The notes under the pieces: generated by a model | Databases searched by the model: none | What the model was told of the DNA's origin: nothing | Seen by the model: only the letters and a program-made list of their open reading frames with translations | Shown: positions 1 to 9,226 of the stretch, piece by piece | Layout of the letters: each line of letters opens with the position of its first letter | Position numbering within the stretch: the first letter of the stretch is position 1 | Program-made: the position numbers and the translations under genes | Source of the DNA: Verrucomicrobiales bacterium | GTDB taxonomy: Bacteria > Verrucomicrobiota > Verrucomicrobiae > Limisphaerales > UBA1100 | Direction: 5' to 3' | NCBI GenBank assembly: GCA_002721895.1 | Contig: PBLV01000023.1 | Location: forward strand, 22,589-68,634 | Length of the DNA stretch: 46,046 nucleotides

Positions 1-1
1 C

Positions 2-697
2 AGCGATCAATGGGGCAACATCACCGCCGGCATCGAGCTGAGCCGCCGCAAGCTCAACGCCACCGTGTTTGGCCTCACCCTGCCCCTCATCACCAATGCC
101 GACGGCACGAAATTCGGCAAAACCGAGGCGGGCGCCGTGTGGCTCGATCCCGCGCGCACCAGCGTTTACAAGTTTTACCAATTCTGGATCCGCACCGATG
201 ACCGGGACGTGGTTCGTTACCTCAAGTACTTCACCTTCCTTTCGCAGGAACGCATTGCCGAACTGGAAGCCAGCCACAACGAAAACCCCGGCGCCCGAGA
301 AGCCCACACCGCGCTGGCCGTGGCCATGACCGATCTGCTCCATGGCGAAGCCGCTACTGCCGAGGCGCAAGCGGCCAGCAAGATTCTCTTTGGCGGCGGG
401 CTCGAGGGCATCGGCGAAGGCACGTTTAACGAAATCGTCGGCGAAGTGCCCACCGTGGATATCGACCGCGCCCAGCTCGAAGGTGACGGCGTTCCGATTC
501 TGGAGCTGTTCGTCACCAGCGGTCTGTGCCAATCCAACGGCCAAGCGCGCAAAGATCTGCAAGGCGGCGGCATTAACCTGAACAATGAACGCCAGTCTGA
601 CCCCGAGCGCGCCATCACGACGGCAGACCTGCTCTTCGACAAACACCTTCTACTTCGCAAGGGCAAACGAAACTATTCGGTGATCACCACGGCATGA
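2..697 (+). CDS. tyrS: Tyrosyl-tRNA synthetase, C-terminal part (5' end outside window)
   Basis: Class I aminoacyl-tRNA synthetase that charges tRNA-Tyr in the cytoplasm. The reading frame is open from base 2, so the gene begins upstream of the window and 231 residues are visible of a usual ~420. The first visible residues, SDQWGNI, are the conserved tyrosine/ATP-site segment of bacterial TyrRS. About 30 residues on, KFGKT stands in the position of the KMSKS signature loop. The last ~70 residues form an S4-type RNA-binding domain (GVPILELFVTSGL, then ARKDLQGGGINLNN). The stop codon overlaps the start of the next gene as ATGA, so the small membrane protein and symporter that follow are probably co-transcribed. 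Identification is from motifs; nothing looks damaged. Confidence 0.95.
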   Translation, partial: SDQWGNITAGIELSRRKLNATVFGLTLPLITNADGTKFGKTEAGAVWLDPARTSVYKFYQFWIRTDDRDVVRYLKYFTFLSQERIAELEASHNENPGAREAHTALAVAMTDLLHGEAATAEAQAASKILFGGGLEGIGEGTFNEIVGEVPTVDIDRAQLEGDGVPILELFVTSGLCQSNGQARKDLQGGGINLNNERQSDPERAITTADLLFDKHLLLRKGKRNYSVITTA

Positions 698-903
698 AGC
701 CGCGCTGGCCCATCGTCGTCACCTATCTCATCCTCTTTGCCATTGCCATTCCGTGGTATTGGCAATGGTTCGGAGCTGCTGCCACGCAACCCGTTCTCGG
801 TCTGCCGCGCTGGGTACTGGTGAGCATCTTGGGTTCGGTTGGCATCTCCTTGCTCACGGCGTGGCTCATCCTGAAACATTGGCCGGAGGACGCTGACGAA
901 TGA
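694..903 (+). CDS. Small two-helix membrane protein, probable symporter partner
   Basis: A 69-residue protein with two hydrophobic segments (roughly residues 6-28 and 39-61) separated by a short loop, and an acidic C-terminus (PEDADE). It starts on an ATGA overlap with tyrS and ends on an ATGA overlap with the symporter gene, so translation of the three is probably coupled. Small membrane proteins with this layout (DUF997/YhdT and DUF3311 types) are known to be encoded directly upstream of sodium:solute symporters. I infer an accessory role in that transporter from context and topology, not from a recognised motif. The exact family is uncertain. Confidence 0.7.
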   Translation: MKPRWPIVVTYLILFAIAIPWYWQWFGAAATQPVLGLPRWVLVSILGSVGISLLTAWLILKHWPEDADE

Positions 904-2444
904 TGGCCACCCTGCCCTTCGGCCCAGGCGCACTGACGTTCATCAGCCTGTACCTGCTCTCGCTACTGTACCTCGGCTGGCGCGGCAGGCAGGCGCAGCA
1001 GGAAAATACGCTCAAAGATTTCTACCTCGCCGGCAGCGGCATTGGCTTCGCCGTACTGGTGTTCACGCTGTATGCCACGCAATACAGCGGTAATACGCTT
1101 TTTGGTTTCACCGGCAATGCCCACAAGAACGGCTTCGGCTGGCTGGTGTCCGTCCATTTCATGACGGCCATCATTGTGTGCTACCTGCTTTTCGCCCCTT
1201 GGCTCCATCAGCTGGCCAAGAAGCACAGCTTCATTACGCCGGCCGATTACCTCACACACCGCTTCTCCAGCACACCAATCAGCGCATTGGCCTCGGTTGT
1301 CATGATTGTGGCCGCCGCCAATTACCTCCTCGCCCAACTCATTGCCATGGGCACGGCGGTGGAGGTGCTGCTGGTGTTTGATGTTGCCCAGGGGACCATC
1401 CCGGACGATGCCGCCACACGCCACACTGCACACATGGCATTCATCATCGGTGTAGTGTTACTGACCATCATCATGCTTGCCTACGAAACCCTCGGCGGCT
1501 TCCGTGCCGTGGCGTGGACAGATGCCATCCAAGGAGTGATCCTAGTGGTCGGTTTCCTTGTCCTTCTAGGCTTGGTCATCAACCGCTTGGGTAGCCCAGG
1601 GGATGCCGTCGCCATGCTCGCAAAATCGAAGGAGAAACTGATCCAACCTCCGAACACCAAAGGCGCGTGGACGTGGTTGAGTTGGATTCTTGTGGTGGGT
1701 ATTGGCGGCGCGCTTTACCCACAGGCCATCCAGCGCATTTACGCTGCCAACTCCTCAAATTCCCTGCGCAAGAGCCTCGCCGTAATGGCCTTCATGCCGC
1801 TCTTCACCACATTGTTTGCCCTGCTGGTGGGTGTGATTGGCGCCGCGCAGCAATACGACTTGGCGAAAGACACTTACCTTCTCCCAGCCATCATGCGCGA
1901 CATCATGGCCAGCTCGCTGGTCGGCTATTGTCTCGTGGTGGTGCTGGTCGCCGCCATTATGGCCGCGCTGATGTCCACGGCCGATTCGGTGCTGCTGATT
2001 ATTTCCGCCATGATCACCAAAGATCTCTATTCCCGATTCATCAACCCCGATGCTTCCGAAGCGCAGCTCACCCGATTGGGCAAGTGGATTTCCCTCGCAG
2101 TCGTCGTGCTCATGGCCGGCCTCGCGGTGGGCCTGTACCATTTCCGAGACAACAATATTCTGATAACACTGATGAAATTGAAGTTCGAAATGCTGCTGCA
2201 ACTCGCACCCGGTTTCATGCTCGGCCTGCACTGGAAGAACCTCCCCGCCCGCGCTGTATTCGCTGGCATGTGCGTGGGCCTGCTCGTTGCCGTGGGTCTG
2301 TACCTGGGTCGTCTCGGTGGTTTTAATTTTTATTCGCAAACTGGCGTTCACGAAGGCGTGTGGGGATTGCTCGCCAATCTGGTTGTGGTGATTGGTTTTA
2401 TTCTTCTCACCACGGAAACACAAAGGGCACAGAGATCAAACTAA
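900..2444 (+). CDS. Sodium:solute symporter (SSS family)
   Basis: A 514-residue polytopic inner-membrane protein with about 13 hydrophobic segments, the expected size and topology for the SSS family (LeuT fold, sodium-coupled uptake). Visible family features are FYLAGSGIG near residue 40, YATQYSGNTLFGFTG near residue 60, a helix with AYETLGGFRAVAWTDAIQG near residue 200, and the segment MAALMSTADSVLLIISAMI near residue 360. The last is the conserved SSS stretch with Ser/Thr residues of the Na2 site. The substrate cannot be read from the sequence; pantothenate, amino-acid, sugar and monocarboxylate carriers share this fold. Two consecutive ATG codons begin the gene, and the first overlaps the preceding stop. 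It is followed by a strong hairpin. Confidence 0.9.
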   Translation: MMATLPFGPGALTFISLYLLSLLYLGWRGRQAQQENTLKDFYLAGSGIGFAVLVFTLYATQYSGNTLFGFTGNAHKNGFGWLVSVHFMTAIIVCYLLFAPWLHQLAKKHSFITPADYLTHRFSSTPISALASVVMIVAAANYLLAQLIAMGTAVEVLLVFDVAQGTIPDDAATRHTAHMAFIIGVVLLTIIMLAYETLGGFRAVAWTDAIQGVILVVGFLVLLGLVINRLGSPGDAVAMLAKSKEKLIQPPNTKGAWTWLSWILVVGIGGALYPQAIQRIYAANSSNSLRKSLAVMAFMPLFTTLFALLVGVIGAAQQYDLAKDTYLLPAIMRDIMASSLVGYCLVVVLVAAIMAALMSTADSVLLIISAMITKDLYSRFINPDASEAQLTRLGKWISLAVVVLMAGLAVGLYHFRDNNILITLMKLKFEMLLQLAPGFMLGLHWKNLPARAVFAGMCVGLLVAVGLYLGRLGGFNFYSQTGVHEGVWGLLANLVVVIGFILLTTETQRAQRSN

Positions 2445-2470
2445 ATCATAACCATTGAGCAATGCCCCAC

Positions 2471-2500
2471 CCCTCCGGCAATCCTGATCTTGCCGGAGGG
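2471..2500. terminator. Perfect 11-bp hairpin between convergent genes
   Basis: Arms CCCTCCGGCAA (2471-2481) and TTGCCGGAGGG (2490-2500) are exactly complementary around an 8-base loop. The hairpin lies between the end of the symporter gene and the end of the convergent membrane-protein gene, where a bidirectional terminator would be expected. No U-tract follows on either strand, so it may instead be a palindromic repeat or mRNA-stabilising stem. Confidence 0.55.
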
Positions 2501-2529
2501 CCTCGGTTCGTTGTGCGGGTTCATGGGTC

Positions 2530-2913
2530 TCAGGTCAACACGGGCGGCACATCACCTTCGAGCTTGGGGTTACGGCCCTTTTTCCTCATGCGATCGAAGT
2601 TGTACATGTTGAAAAAATGCATGGCGCCCAGCACGAGCAAGACCACGCCCAGCTTGGTGGTGGCATATTCCACGCCATCTTCCACTCCGGCCGGCTTGGT
2701 GCCGAAGCGCAGGAACAGCAGAATGAAGCCAATGTTTACGAGATAAAAACCCACCACAAGCAGGTGGTTGACGCTATCAGCCATTTCTTCCCGGCCCTTG
2801 AAGGCTTCCAGCAGGAACACACGCCCATTCCTGTAAAGTGTGCTGGCCACCCAAACCGTCATCGCGATGCTCAGGATCGTATAGACGGCATAGATATAGA
2901 CTGCGGTTGTCAT
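2530..2913 (-). CDS. Conserved membrane protein of unknown function
   Basis: A 127-residue protein with three predicted membrane helices: around residues 5-25 (YIYAVYTILSIAMTVWVA), 48-68 (HLLVVGFYLVNIGFILLFL) and 85-105 (LGVVLLVLGAMHFFNMYNF). It has a basic C-terminal tail (DRMRKKGR). I recognise no catalytic motif. It is the last gene of a minus-strand operon after the DCC-family protein, overlapping that gene by four bases, and so is under the GbsR/MarR-like regulator's promoter. I considered it as the missing NuoA, but it lacks the NuoA signature (YECG and the FDxE segment). Confidence 0.75.
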   Translation of the reverse strand: MTTAVYIYAVYTILSIAMTVWVASTLYRNGRVFLLEAFKGREEMADSVNHLLVVGFYLVNIGFILLFLRFGTKPAGVEDGVEYATTKLGVVLLVLGAMHFFNMYNFDRMRKKGRNPKLEGDVPPVLT

Positions 2914-3371
2914 GTGTTGTTTTCCTTTCGTTTGGGGTTATGGGTTGGGGTTAAATCCTCTCGTCCACAGGCGTCGGCACAGCCCAACCCGTGACTGACG
3001 CGATACCGGCTTGCCGCAAATCGGTCATACACGAACCTGATCAGCCAATGCACACCGGGCAGTTTGTCCGCCAACCACAAAGGCCAGAGCCACCAGACAT
3101 GACCCCAAAGCAAGACTTGCGCATCCGCCCCGCTCATCATGCGGCCATCAGGCAAAATCACGCGTATTGCCCGCAACAACTCCTCCTCCGGCAAAGCCAG
3201 CCGACGGCGAATCCAATCCGCCTGTAACGCCACGAACTCAAATCCGCGCGGCTCCCAAATCGGCCGCATCCAAGCCACCCCCCGCATACACACCGGACAA
3301 TCACGGTCAAACAACACCTTGATTCCGTTATGTTCTGTTATTTCAAAAAATAATGAAATATTATGGCGCAT
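2910..3371 (-). CDS. DCC-family thiol-disulfide oxidoreductase-like protein (DUF393)
   Basis: A 153-residue protein with the DUF393/DCC hallmark: a short beta strand followed by the motif DRDCPVC (about residues 23-29, in KVLFDRDCPVCMRGV). Members have a thioredoxin-like fold and a CxxC pair and are presumed thiol-disulfide redox proteins; substrates are generally unknown. A hydrophobic Trp-rich segment (WGHVWWLWPLWLADKL) around residue 90 is also typical. The first ~17 residues (MRHNISLFFEITEHNG) are AT-rich and unlike the family, which normally begins just before the strand, so the true start may be internal. It lies between the regulator gene (27-base gap) and a membrane-protein gene (4-base overlap). 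Confidence 0.8.
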   Translation of the reverse strand: MRHNISLFFEITEHNGIKVLFDRDCPVCMRGVAWMRPIWEPRGFEFVALQADWIRRRLALPEEELLRAIRVILPDGRMMSGADAQVLLWGHVWWLWPLWLADKLPGVHWLIRFVYDRFAASRYRVSHGLGCADACGREDLTPTHNPKRKENNT

Positions 3372-3398
3372 GGTTTCCAGTGTTTACGGTGGTCTTGG

Positions 3399-3926
3399 TT
3401 AAATCGGCAGCAGATTAAGGAGTTTATCGCCCATCTTGGACAATTTTCTGAGTGTGGAGGTCGGCAGGCTGTTTGCGCGGTCAAAGCAAGCCGAGACGTT
3501 GTCAAAGAATTCCTTCATGTCTCCCAAACGCTTTTCCATGTGCGGATCTGCCTTGCGGGCGGCCTTTTGCTCGGCCAAACACTCCGCAAGCATCGTCATG
3601 GTAGGATCAATCTCCCGCCGCTTACGCTCCGCCCCGACAATCCGAAACATTTCCCAAGGATCCTCAAAAGTCTCAAAATGCTCCTTCCGATCCCCCAATT
3701 TTTGGACTGTTTTCAACAGGCCCCAGCCGCTCAACTCCTTGAGGCTGTTACTGACATTGGAACGCGCCACCGACAGCGTGTTCGTAATATCATCCGCATT
3801 CAAAGGCTCCGGCCACACGTATAGCAACGCATGCACTTGGGCGACCGTGCGGTTGATCCCCCACCGGGTGCCCATTTCTCCCCAGTGCAGAATGAACTTC
3901 TTTTGAATCTCGCTGAGCCTAAGCAT
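3399..3926 (-). CDS. GbsR/MarR-like transcriptional regulator
   Basis: A 175-residue DNA-binding protein. After an N-terminal helix carrying WGEMGTRWGINRTVAQVHALLY (residues ~15-36), a winged helix-turn-helix follows (LNADDITNTLSVARSNVSNS around residues 42-61, wing near KLGDRKEHFETF). This is the arrangement of GbsR-type MarR relatives. The C-terminal half is helical and probably dimerises. It is the first gene of a minus-strand operon with a DCC-family protein and a small membrane protein, so it probably controls them and itself. The promoter region carries an inverted repeat overlapping the -10 box, consistent with autorepression. The inducer cannot be read from sequence. Confidence 0.85.
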   Translation of the reverse strand: MLRLSEIQKKFILHWGEMGTRWGINRTVAQVHALLYVWPEPLNADDITNTLSVARSNVSNSLKELSGWGLLKTVQKLGDRKEHFETFEDPWEMFRIVGAERKRREIDPTMTMLAECLAEQKAARKADPHMEKRLGDMKEFFDNVSACFDRANSLPTSTLRKLSKMGDKLLNLLPI

Positions 3927-3938
3927 TGTTTCTTTAAT

Positions 3939-3979
3939 TTCTGTTAATACAGAATAAAACAGAATTCAAGGGCATGCAA
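3939..3979 (-). promoter_or_regulatory. Promoter with overlapping inverted-repeat operator for the GbsR-like operon
   Basis: On the minus strand a -35-like TTGCAT (3974-3979) and -10-like TATTCT (3951-3956) are separated by 17 bases. They lie just upstream of the regulator's start at 3926. A perfect 6-bp inverted repeat, TTCTGT-4-ACAGAA (3939-3954), overlaps the -10, and a further half-site is at 3959-3964 (ACAGAA on the plus strand). Another TTCTGT lies inside the DCC-protein gene at 3333-3338. The layout fits a self-repressing MarR-type operator; binding is inferred. Confidence 0.5.
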
Positions 3980-4018
3980 GGGGAATTTTGAAATATTTTT
4001 GGTCAAGGGGCGGCACCC

Positions 4019-4189
4019 CACTGTAGCCGGGGCCGTTGGCCTCGGTTAGATCATCCAGTCCGCTTCCAAGCAACGAGTACATCTTGTCCTCATCAAAAAT
4101 GAAAGGCCCTTGTGCTGTCGGAAAGATGCCAGCAGCACGATGAATACACTTTTTTGACAAAACCGGGGCCAACGGCCCCGGCTACAGTG
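4019..4189. repeat. 171-bp element bounded by 27-bp inverted repeats (MITE- or REP-like)
   Basis: The outer arms at 4019-4045 and 4163-4189 are reverse complements at 26 of 27 positions (one T/C mismatch) and begin CACTGTAGCCGGGGCC. Each arm also has its own internal palindrome (CGGGGCC-AAC-GGCCCCG in the right arm). The 117-base interior is AT-richer and holds a degenerate copy of the nuoC-nuoD repeat arm at 4115-4139. No target duplication or transposase is visible. The 331-base gap between the regulator and gcvP (3927-4257) contains this element, the upstream regulatory region on the minus strand, and nothing that looks like a gene. Confidence 0.75.
4115..4139. repeat. Degenerate copy of the nuoC-nuoD palindrome arm
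   Basis: These 25 bases match the right arm of the palindrome between nuoC and nuoD (10593-10617) at 22 of 25 positions; the core AAAGATGCCAGCAGCACG corresponds to CAAGATGCCGGCAGCACG. The left side also carries GTGCTG (4112-4117), which pairs with CAGCAC (4133-4138), so the palindromic form is partly kept. This marks the sequence as a member of a dispersed repeat family. Confidence 0.65.
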
Positions 4190-4257
4190 AACAAAATTCC
4201 TGTCATTGGGATAACTGCGGCTTGGCGAGGGATGGGAGGAGGGCCTAGCTTGCAAAG

Positions 4258-7161
4258 ATGCTTGTGCGTGAGAGGATGGATGCGGAGGTGGAAAATCGGG
4301 AACAAAACGAGGCGCCGCTTGAAGCCAGCCCTACCCCATTCGCGCATCGTCACATTGGCCCGGATGCTGCCGAGGCACGAGCGATGCTGGAGGTGGCGGG
4401 CCATGAATCTCTGGACCAACTGGTTGAAGCAGTGGTGCCCCCTTCCATTCGGCAAAAACGGGCGCTCGATTTGCCGGATGCGTTGACGGAGACACAAGCT
4501 CTGGCCCGTTTGCGCTCCATGGCCGCCCGCAACCAAGTCAACCGCACCTACATTGGAATGGGCTATCACGATTGCATCGTGCCACCAGTCATTCAGCGTA
4601 ACCTCTTTGAAAATCTGGGCTGGTACACCCAGTATACCCCTTACCAATCGGAAATCTCACAGGGCCGGCTGGAGGCACTTTTGAATTTCCAGACGATGGT
4701 GTGTGACCTCACGGGCTTGGAAATCTCCAATGCCTCCCTGCTGGATGAGGCCACGGCGTGCGCGGAGGCCATGGTGCTTTGCCACGCGGTCAAGGGGCGC
4801 GCCGGACGCAGCGTGTTTTGGGCAACGGCAGACTGTCATCCCCAGAATCTTGAGGTACTGCGGACGCGCGCCAAGCCGCTTGGCATCGAGGTGCGAATTG
4901 GCGAACCTAAGTTTGACGAAGATGTATTCGGCGTGCTGTTGCAATATCCAGCGACTGATGGGGCCGTGTCGGACCCATCGCCGACGATCAAAGCGGCCCA
5001 TGAAGCCGGCACCATGGTGGTGTTGGCCGCGGACCTACTTTCCCTGACACTTCTCAAGCCGCCCGGGGAGATGGGGGCGGATGTGGCCGTAGGCAGCGCA
5101 CAGCGGTTTGGAGTACCGCTGGGTTACGGAGGGCCACATGCAGCATTCTTTGCCACCCGGGACATTTATAAGCGGCAGATGCCCGGCCGCATCGTCGGGG
5201 TTTCCAAGGATTCGCGGGGCCACCCCGCGCTCCGGCTATCCATCCAGACACGCGAACAACACATCCGGCGAGACAAGGCGACCAGCAACATCTGCACGGC
5301 CCAAGCCCTGTTGGCGAGCATGGCGGGAATGTATGCCTGCTATCATGGGCCAGAGGGGCTGCACCGAATTGCCAGCCGCGTACACCGGCTCACGCAACTG
5401 CTGACGGCTGGTCTGGAACGGCTGGGCCACAGAGTGCGGCACGGGGCATTTTTTGACACGCTCGCCTTGGAGCACTCTTCGGAATGTGCCAGAGACATGC
5501 TGAAAATTGCCGAGGCGTACCGCATCAACCTACGCCTCTTGGATGAACGCGGCGTTAGTGTGGCGCTCGACGAGACGACTTCCAAGGCAGATGTGACCGA
5601 GCTGTTGCAGGTGTTTAATAAAGGCCGCGATCTGCCATTTGAGCTGGATGATCTTGTGGCTGGCGAAGGTTTGCCGGTGGAGCTGCGCCGGGAAAGCGCC
5701 TACCTGTCCCATGAGGTGTTCCACAAGTACCGCTCAGAAACAGAGATGATGCGCTACCTCAAGCGGCTCGAAAGCCGTGATCTTTCCCTAGCCCAATCGA
5801 TGATTCCCTTGGGTTCCTGCACGATGAAACTGAACGCCGCGGCGGAAATGTTGCCGGTTTCGTGGCCGGAATTTGGACGGCTACACCCGTTTGCGCCGCT
5901 GAAGCAAACTCGCGGCTATCAGGATCTCTTTGCCGACCTGGAGCATTGGCTGGGGGAAATCACGGGCTTTGCAGGTGTTTCACTCCAGCCCAATGCGGGA
6001 TCGCAGGGGGAATACGCCGGACTGCTGGTTATCCGCGCTTGGCACCAGAGCCGAGGAGAAGGGGCGCGCGACGTGTGCCTCATTCCCATGTCCGCCCATG
6101 GCACCAATCCCGCGAGCGCCGTACTGGCCGGCCTCCGCGTGGTTCCCGTGAAGTGCAATGGCGGCGGCGACATCGACATTGTTGATCTTCGCGCCAAGGC
6201 TGCCGAGCACGCCGAGTCGCTCGCGGCAATGATGGTCACATACCCATCAACCCACGGGGTGTTTGAGGAAGGCATCGGAGAGATTTGCGAAATTGTCCAT
6301 GCCGCCGGCGGACAGGTTTATCTCGACGGCGCGAACCTGAACGCGATGGTGGGCCTTGCCCGGCCCGGTGAATTGGGCGCGGACGTGTGCCACATCAACC
6401 TGCACAAGACCTTCTGCATTCCCCATGGTGGGGGTGGCCCAGGGATGGGGCCAATTGCAGTGAGCGAACACTTGGTCGATTTCCTACCGGACCATCCCGT
6501 GGTGAATCTCGGCGGCGAAAGCCCGATTGGCGCTGTCAGCGGCGCTCCGTGGGGCAGCGCAAGCATCCTGCCCATTTCGTGGATGTACATTGCCATGATG
6601 GGCGCTGAAGGTCTGCAGACCGCCACGGAGCACGCTATTTTAAACGCCAACTACATAGCCCGGCGCCTAGATGGCCATTACCCCGTACTTTACAAGGGTA
6701 TCAACGGATTGGTGGCGCACGAGTGTATTCTAGATCTGCGCCAGTTCAAGATCGTGACCGTTGAAGATGTTGCCAAGCGGCTGATGGATTATGGATTTCA
6801 CGCGCCGACCATCTCATGGCCCGTTGCGGGCACCATGATGGTGGAGCCAACTGAGAGCGAATCAAAGGAGGAGCTGGATCGGTTTTGCGATGCGATGATC
6901 CTGATTCGTGCGGAGATCGAGGCCGTGGAAACAGGTGCCGCCGATACCGCAGACAATGTGCTAAAGAATGCCCCGCACACGGCGGATACCGTAGTAGCGG
7001 ACAGTTGGCCACACGGCTATAAACGGGAGCAGGCGGCCTACCCCGCCGATTGGCTGCGCGACCTCAAGTTTTGGCCCGCTGTTGGCCGCATCGACAACGT
7101 GTGGGGAGACCGCAACTTGGTGTGTAGTTGCGCGGGGATGAACGAACCGCCCGGAAGTTGA
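4258..7161 (+). CDS. gcvP: Glycine dehydrogenase (decarboxylating), P protein of the glycine cleavage system
   Basis: A 967-residue PLP enzyme that decarboxylates glycine and passes the aminomethyl group to the lipoyl arm of GcvH. The length is that of the single-chain P protein (N- and C-terminal halves fused), not the split GcvPA/GcvPB form. The N-terminus shows [17 protein letters not shown], and the first half [18 protein letters not shown] and [14 protein letters not shown]. The second half contains [20 protein letters not shown], in which Lys717 is the PLP-binding lysine. A purine-rich stretch at 4235-4243 lies 14 bases before the ATG; an alternative ATG at 4276 has no properly spaced site. 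The gene stands alone: gcvT and gcvH are not in the window. No glycine riboswitch was recognisable upstream. Confidence 0.96.
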   Translation: MLVRERMDAEVENREQNEAPLEASPTPFAHRHIGPDAAEARAMLEVAGHESLDQLVEAVVPPSIRQKRALDLPDALTETQALARLRSMAARNQVNRTYIGMGYHDCIVPPVIQRNLFENLGWYTQYTPYQSEISQGRLEALLNFQTMVCDLTGLEISNASLLDEATACAEAMVLCHAVKGRAGRSVFWATADCHPQNLEVLRTRAKPLGIEVRIGEPKFDEDVFGVLLQYPATDGAVSDPSPTIKAAHEAGTMVVLAADLLSLTLLKPPGEMGADVAVGSAQRFGVPLGYGGPHAAFFATRDIYKRQMPGRIVGVSKDSRGHPALRLSIQTREQHIRRDKATSNICTAQALLASMAGMYACYHGPEGLHRIASRVHRLTQLLTAGLERLGHRVRHGAFFDTLALEHSSECARDMLKIAEAYRINLRLLDERGVSVALDETTSKADVTELLQVFNKGRDLPFELDDLVAGEGLPVELRRESAYLSHEVFHKYRSETEMMRYLKRLESRDLSLAQSMIPLGSCTMKLNAAAEMLPVSWPEFGRLHPFAPLKQTRGYQDLFADLEHWLGEITGFAGVSLQPNAGSQGEYAGLLVIRAWHQSRGEGARDVCLIPMSAHGTNPASAVLAGLRVVPVKCNGGGDIDIVDLRAKAAEHAESLAAMMVTYPSTHGVFEEGIGEICEIVHAAGGQVYLDGANLNAMVGLARPGELGADVCHINLHKTFCIPHGGGGPGMGPIAVSEHLVDFLPDHPVVNLGGESPIGAVSGAPWGSASILPISWMYIAMMGAEGLQTATEHAILNANYIARRLDGHYPVLYKGINGLVAHECILDLRQFKIVTVEDVAKRLMDYGFHAPTISWPVAGTMMVEPTESESKEELDRFCDAMILIRAEIEAVETGAADTADNVLKNAPHTADTVVADSWPHGYKREQAAYPADWLRDLKFWPAVGRIDNVWGDRNLVCSCAGMNEPPGS

Positions 7162-7223
7162 TGCTCCTGCGACCCTTCCTCTTTCCGAAACAGAATGATG
7201 CGTTTACCCAGTGTGGGCTTGGG

Positions 7224-9194
7224 CTATAGCAGCCCGAATCCTTCATCCGCCTCGCCTTCTAGGAAGCCCTGAAGCTGACGCAGACGGGTGGGGTGCCGCA
7301 TTTTGCGGAGAGCCTTGGCCTCGATTTGCCGGATGCGCTCGCGGGTGACCTTGAATTGTTTTCCAACTTCCTCCAGCGTCCGGCTGTAGCCATCGGTGAG
7401 GCCAAAGCGGAGTTCAAGAACCTTGCGCTCACGCTCGGTCAGTGAATCGAGCACATCCTCCAGTTTCTCCTTGAGCAGCGAATAGCTGGTCATGTCGCTG
7501 GGATTCTCAGCGGTCTTGTCCTCGATGAAATCGCCGAAGTTAGTGTCATCACTGTCACCCACGGGGCTTTGCAGGCTGATGGGCTGCTGGGCCATCTTCA
7601 TAATGGCACGCACACGCTCAACGGGCATCTGCATCTCGTCGGCGATTTCCTCGGAGGTGGCTTCACGGCCAAAGTCCTGAACCAGTTGCTTTTGCACACG
7701 CATCAGCTTGTTGATCGTCTCGATCATATGCACCGGAATGCGGATGGTGCGCGCCTGGTCGGCGATGGAGCGCGTGATGGCTTGGCGAATCCACCACGTG
7801 GCATACGTCGAGAACTTGTAGCCGCGGCGGTACTCAAATTTCTCAACCGCCTTCATCAGGCCCATGTTGCCCTCCTGAATAAGATCCAGAAAAGACAGGC
7901 CGCGGTTGGTGTACTTTTTGGCGATGGAGATCACGAGGCGCAGGTTGGCCTCCACCATCTCGGTCTTGGCTTTGTGCGCCTTGCGGCCAAAGTGATGGAG
8001 CTGGCGAAATTCCTCCAAGTAATTCTCGGCGGACATGCGCACAAAAAACTCCAGCGCATGCAGCTTTTTCCTCTCAGTATCAATGATGGATTTGCTAGCC
8101 GCGGTCTTGCGCCCCTTGCCCGCGTCTTCAATGGCCCGGGTGCAGGCCTGAACTCGATCCTGAACGTTCTCCGCCACGGTGGACATTTCCTCGATGACCT
8201 TCTGCTTGTAGAAGAATTTCGGGAATGACTTCTGCAACTTTCCGTTGTTCTCGTTGAACGCCTTCTCGGCACGCGTGCGGGCCGACTGGTTCTTAGCCTT
8301 GTTGATGGAGAGATATTTTTCATCCACCTTCTTGTCCACCGTGCGAACATCCTTGACGAGCTTGCGCAGCGTCTTGAGATGGCGGTCGCGGCTCTCGATC
8401 TTTTTGTCCACGATCACCCGATCAAACCGCTCCTTGGGCGGCTCGGAAACCAGTTTTTCAGCCAGCGCAATGTGCTCCTTGCCGGTAAAGCCAAAGCTGT
8501 AAATGATGCGTTTCACTTCATTCTCGGCATCCTCAATCCGCTTGGAAATCTCCACCTCCTGCTCGCGGGTCAACAGCGGCACCTGACCCATCTGCTTCAG
8601 GTACATGCGCACGGGGTCATCTAGGATGTCGAGTTTGTCTTTCTCCTTTTCCTTGGCTTCGTCCCGCTCCTCACGGCCACCTGGCAGTACATTGTCGATA
8701 TCCGCTTGGTCCACAATGCGCACCTCGTGCTTGCGCAATTCAGTATAAACCTTGTCCAAGCGATCCTGATCGGTCTTGTTGCCATCGGGCATACTTTCCT
8801 CGATGTCATCATGGGACAAGTAGCCCTGCTCCTTGGCCAGCTCGACCAGTTCCTTGATCTTACCCTTGAAATTAAACTCCACCATCAAGCCGTTGCCATT
8901 GGCCTCGGGAGCGGCCACAGCCGCCTCGGCCACGGATTCCGCCTTTTTGGGAGCTGTGGGGGAGGATTTCTTGGCCGCAGCCTTTTTCGTCGGGGTCGCT
9001 TTGGGTGCCTTCTTAACCGCAACCTTCTTCTTGGGGGCGGATTTCTTGGCCGAGGCTTTCTTGCTCTCCGCCTTTTTGGTAGCGGTTTTAGGGGATTTTT
9101 TCGAAGACGCGGCTTTTTTTGCTTTCGCGGCAGTCTTCTTCGGCGTGGCTTTACCCTTTGCGGATTTGGAAGTCTTCTTCTTGGCTGTCGGCAT
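7224..9194 (-). CDS. rpoD: RNA polymerase primary sigma factor with lysine-rich N-terminal extension
   Basis: A 656-residue housekeeping sigma-70. Region 1.1 begins near residue 105 ([20 protein letters not shown]), and region 1.2 has [18 protein letters not shown]. Regions 2.1-2.4 are intact ([20 protein letters not shown], then [20 protein letters not shown]), and region 4.2 ends with the helix-turn-helix [21 protein letters not shown] non-conserved segment lies between 1.2 and 2.1. The first 86 residues are unusual: 32 are lysine, set among Ala, Ser, Thr and Pro in histone-H1-like KKA/KKS repeats. The gene is convergent with gcvP and divergent from the nuo operon. A promoter with a 17-base spacer precedes it. 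Confidence 0.97.
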   Translation of the reverse strand: MPTAKKKTSKSAKGKATPKKTAAKAKKAASSKKSPKTATKKAESKKASAKKSAPKKKVAVKKAPKATPTKKAAAKKSSPTAPKKAESVAEAAVAAPEANGNGLMVEFNFKGKIKELVELAKEQGYLSHDDIEESMPDGNKTDQDRLDKVYTELRKHEVRIVDQADIDNVLPGGREERDEAKEKEKDKLDILDDPVRMYLKQMGQVPLLTREQEVEISKRIEDAENEVKRIIYSFGFTGKEHIALAEKLVSEPPKERFDRVIVDKKIESRDRHLKTLRKLVKDVRTVDKKVDEKYLSINKAKNQSARTRAEKAFNENNGKLQKSFPKFFYKQKVIEEMSTVAENVQDRVQACTRAIEDAGKGRKTAASKSIIDTERKKLHALEFFVRMSAENYLEEFRQLHHFGRKAHKAKTEMVEANLRLVISIAKKYTNRGLSFLDLIQEGNMGLMKAVEKFEYRRGYKFSTYATWWIRQAITRSIADQARTIRIPVHMIETINKLMRVQKQLVQDFGREATSEEIADEMQMPVERVRAIMKMAQQPISLQSPVGDSDDTNFGDFIEDKTAENPSDMTSYSLLKEKLEDVLDSLTERERKVLELRFGLTDGYSRTLEEVGKQFKVTRERIRQIEAKALRKMRHPTRLRQLQGFLEGEADEGFGLL

Positions 9195-9226
9195 GTTTTA
9201 CCCTGTCAATTCAAAAAAGGCCGTGA

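Noticed and set aside
2530..2913. Three-helix 127-residue protein as the missing NuoA
   Set aside because: It has the right size and helix number but lacks the NuoA YECG and acidic FDxE motifs, and it belongs to a regulator operon on the other strand.
4154..4186. TTGACA (4154-4159) as a gcvP promoter
   Set aside because: The nearest -10-like sequence is more than 20 bases away because the palindromic repeat fills the spacer.
3966..4255. Short minus-strand reading frames of 68-69 residues before gcvP
   Set aside because: They consist largely of the translated repeat element, with no ribosome site and no recognisable protein pattern.
4190..4257. Glycine riboswitch before gcvP
   Set aside because: No recognisable paired aptamer core; only about 70 bases separate the repeat element from the start codon.
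7199..7235. Terminator between gcvP and rpoD
   Set aside because: Only a 5-bp stem (GGGCT/AGCCC) overlapping the rpoD stop and no T-run; too weak to call.
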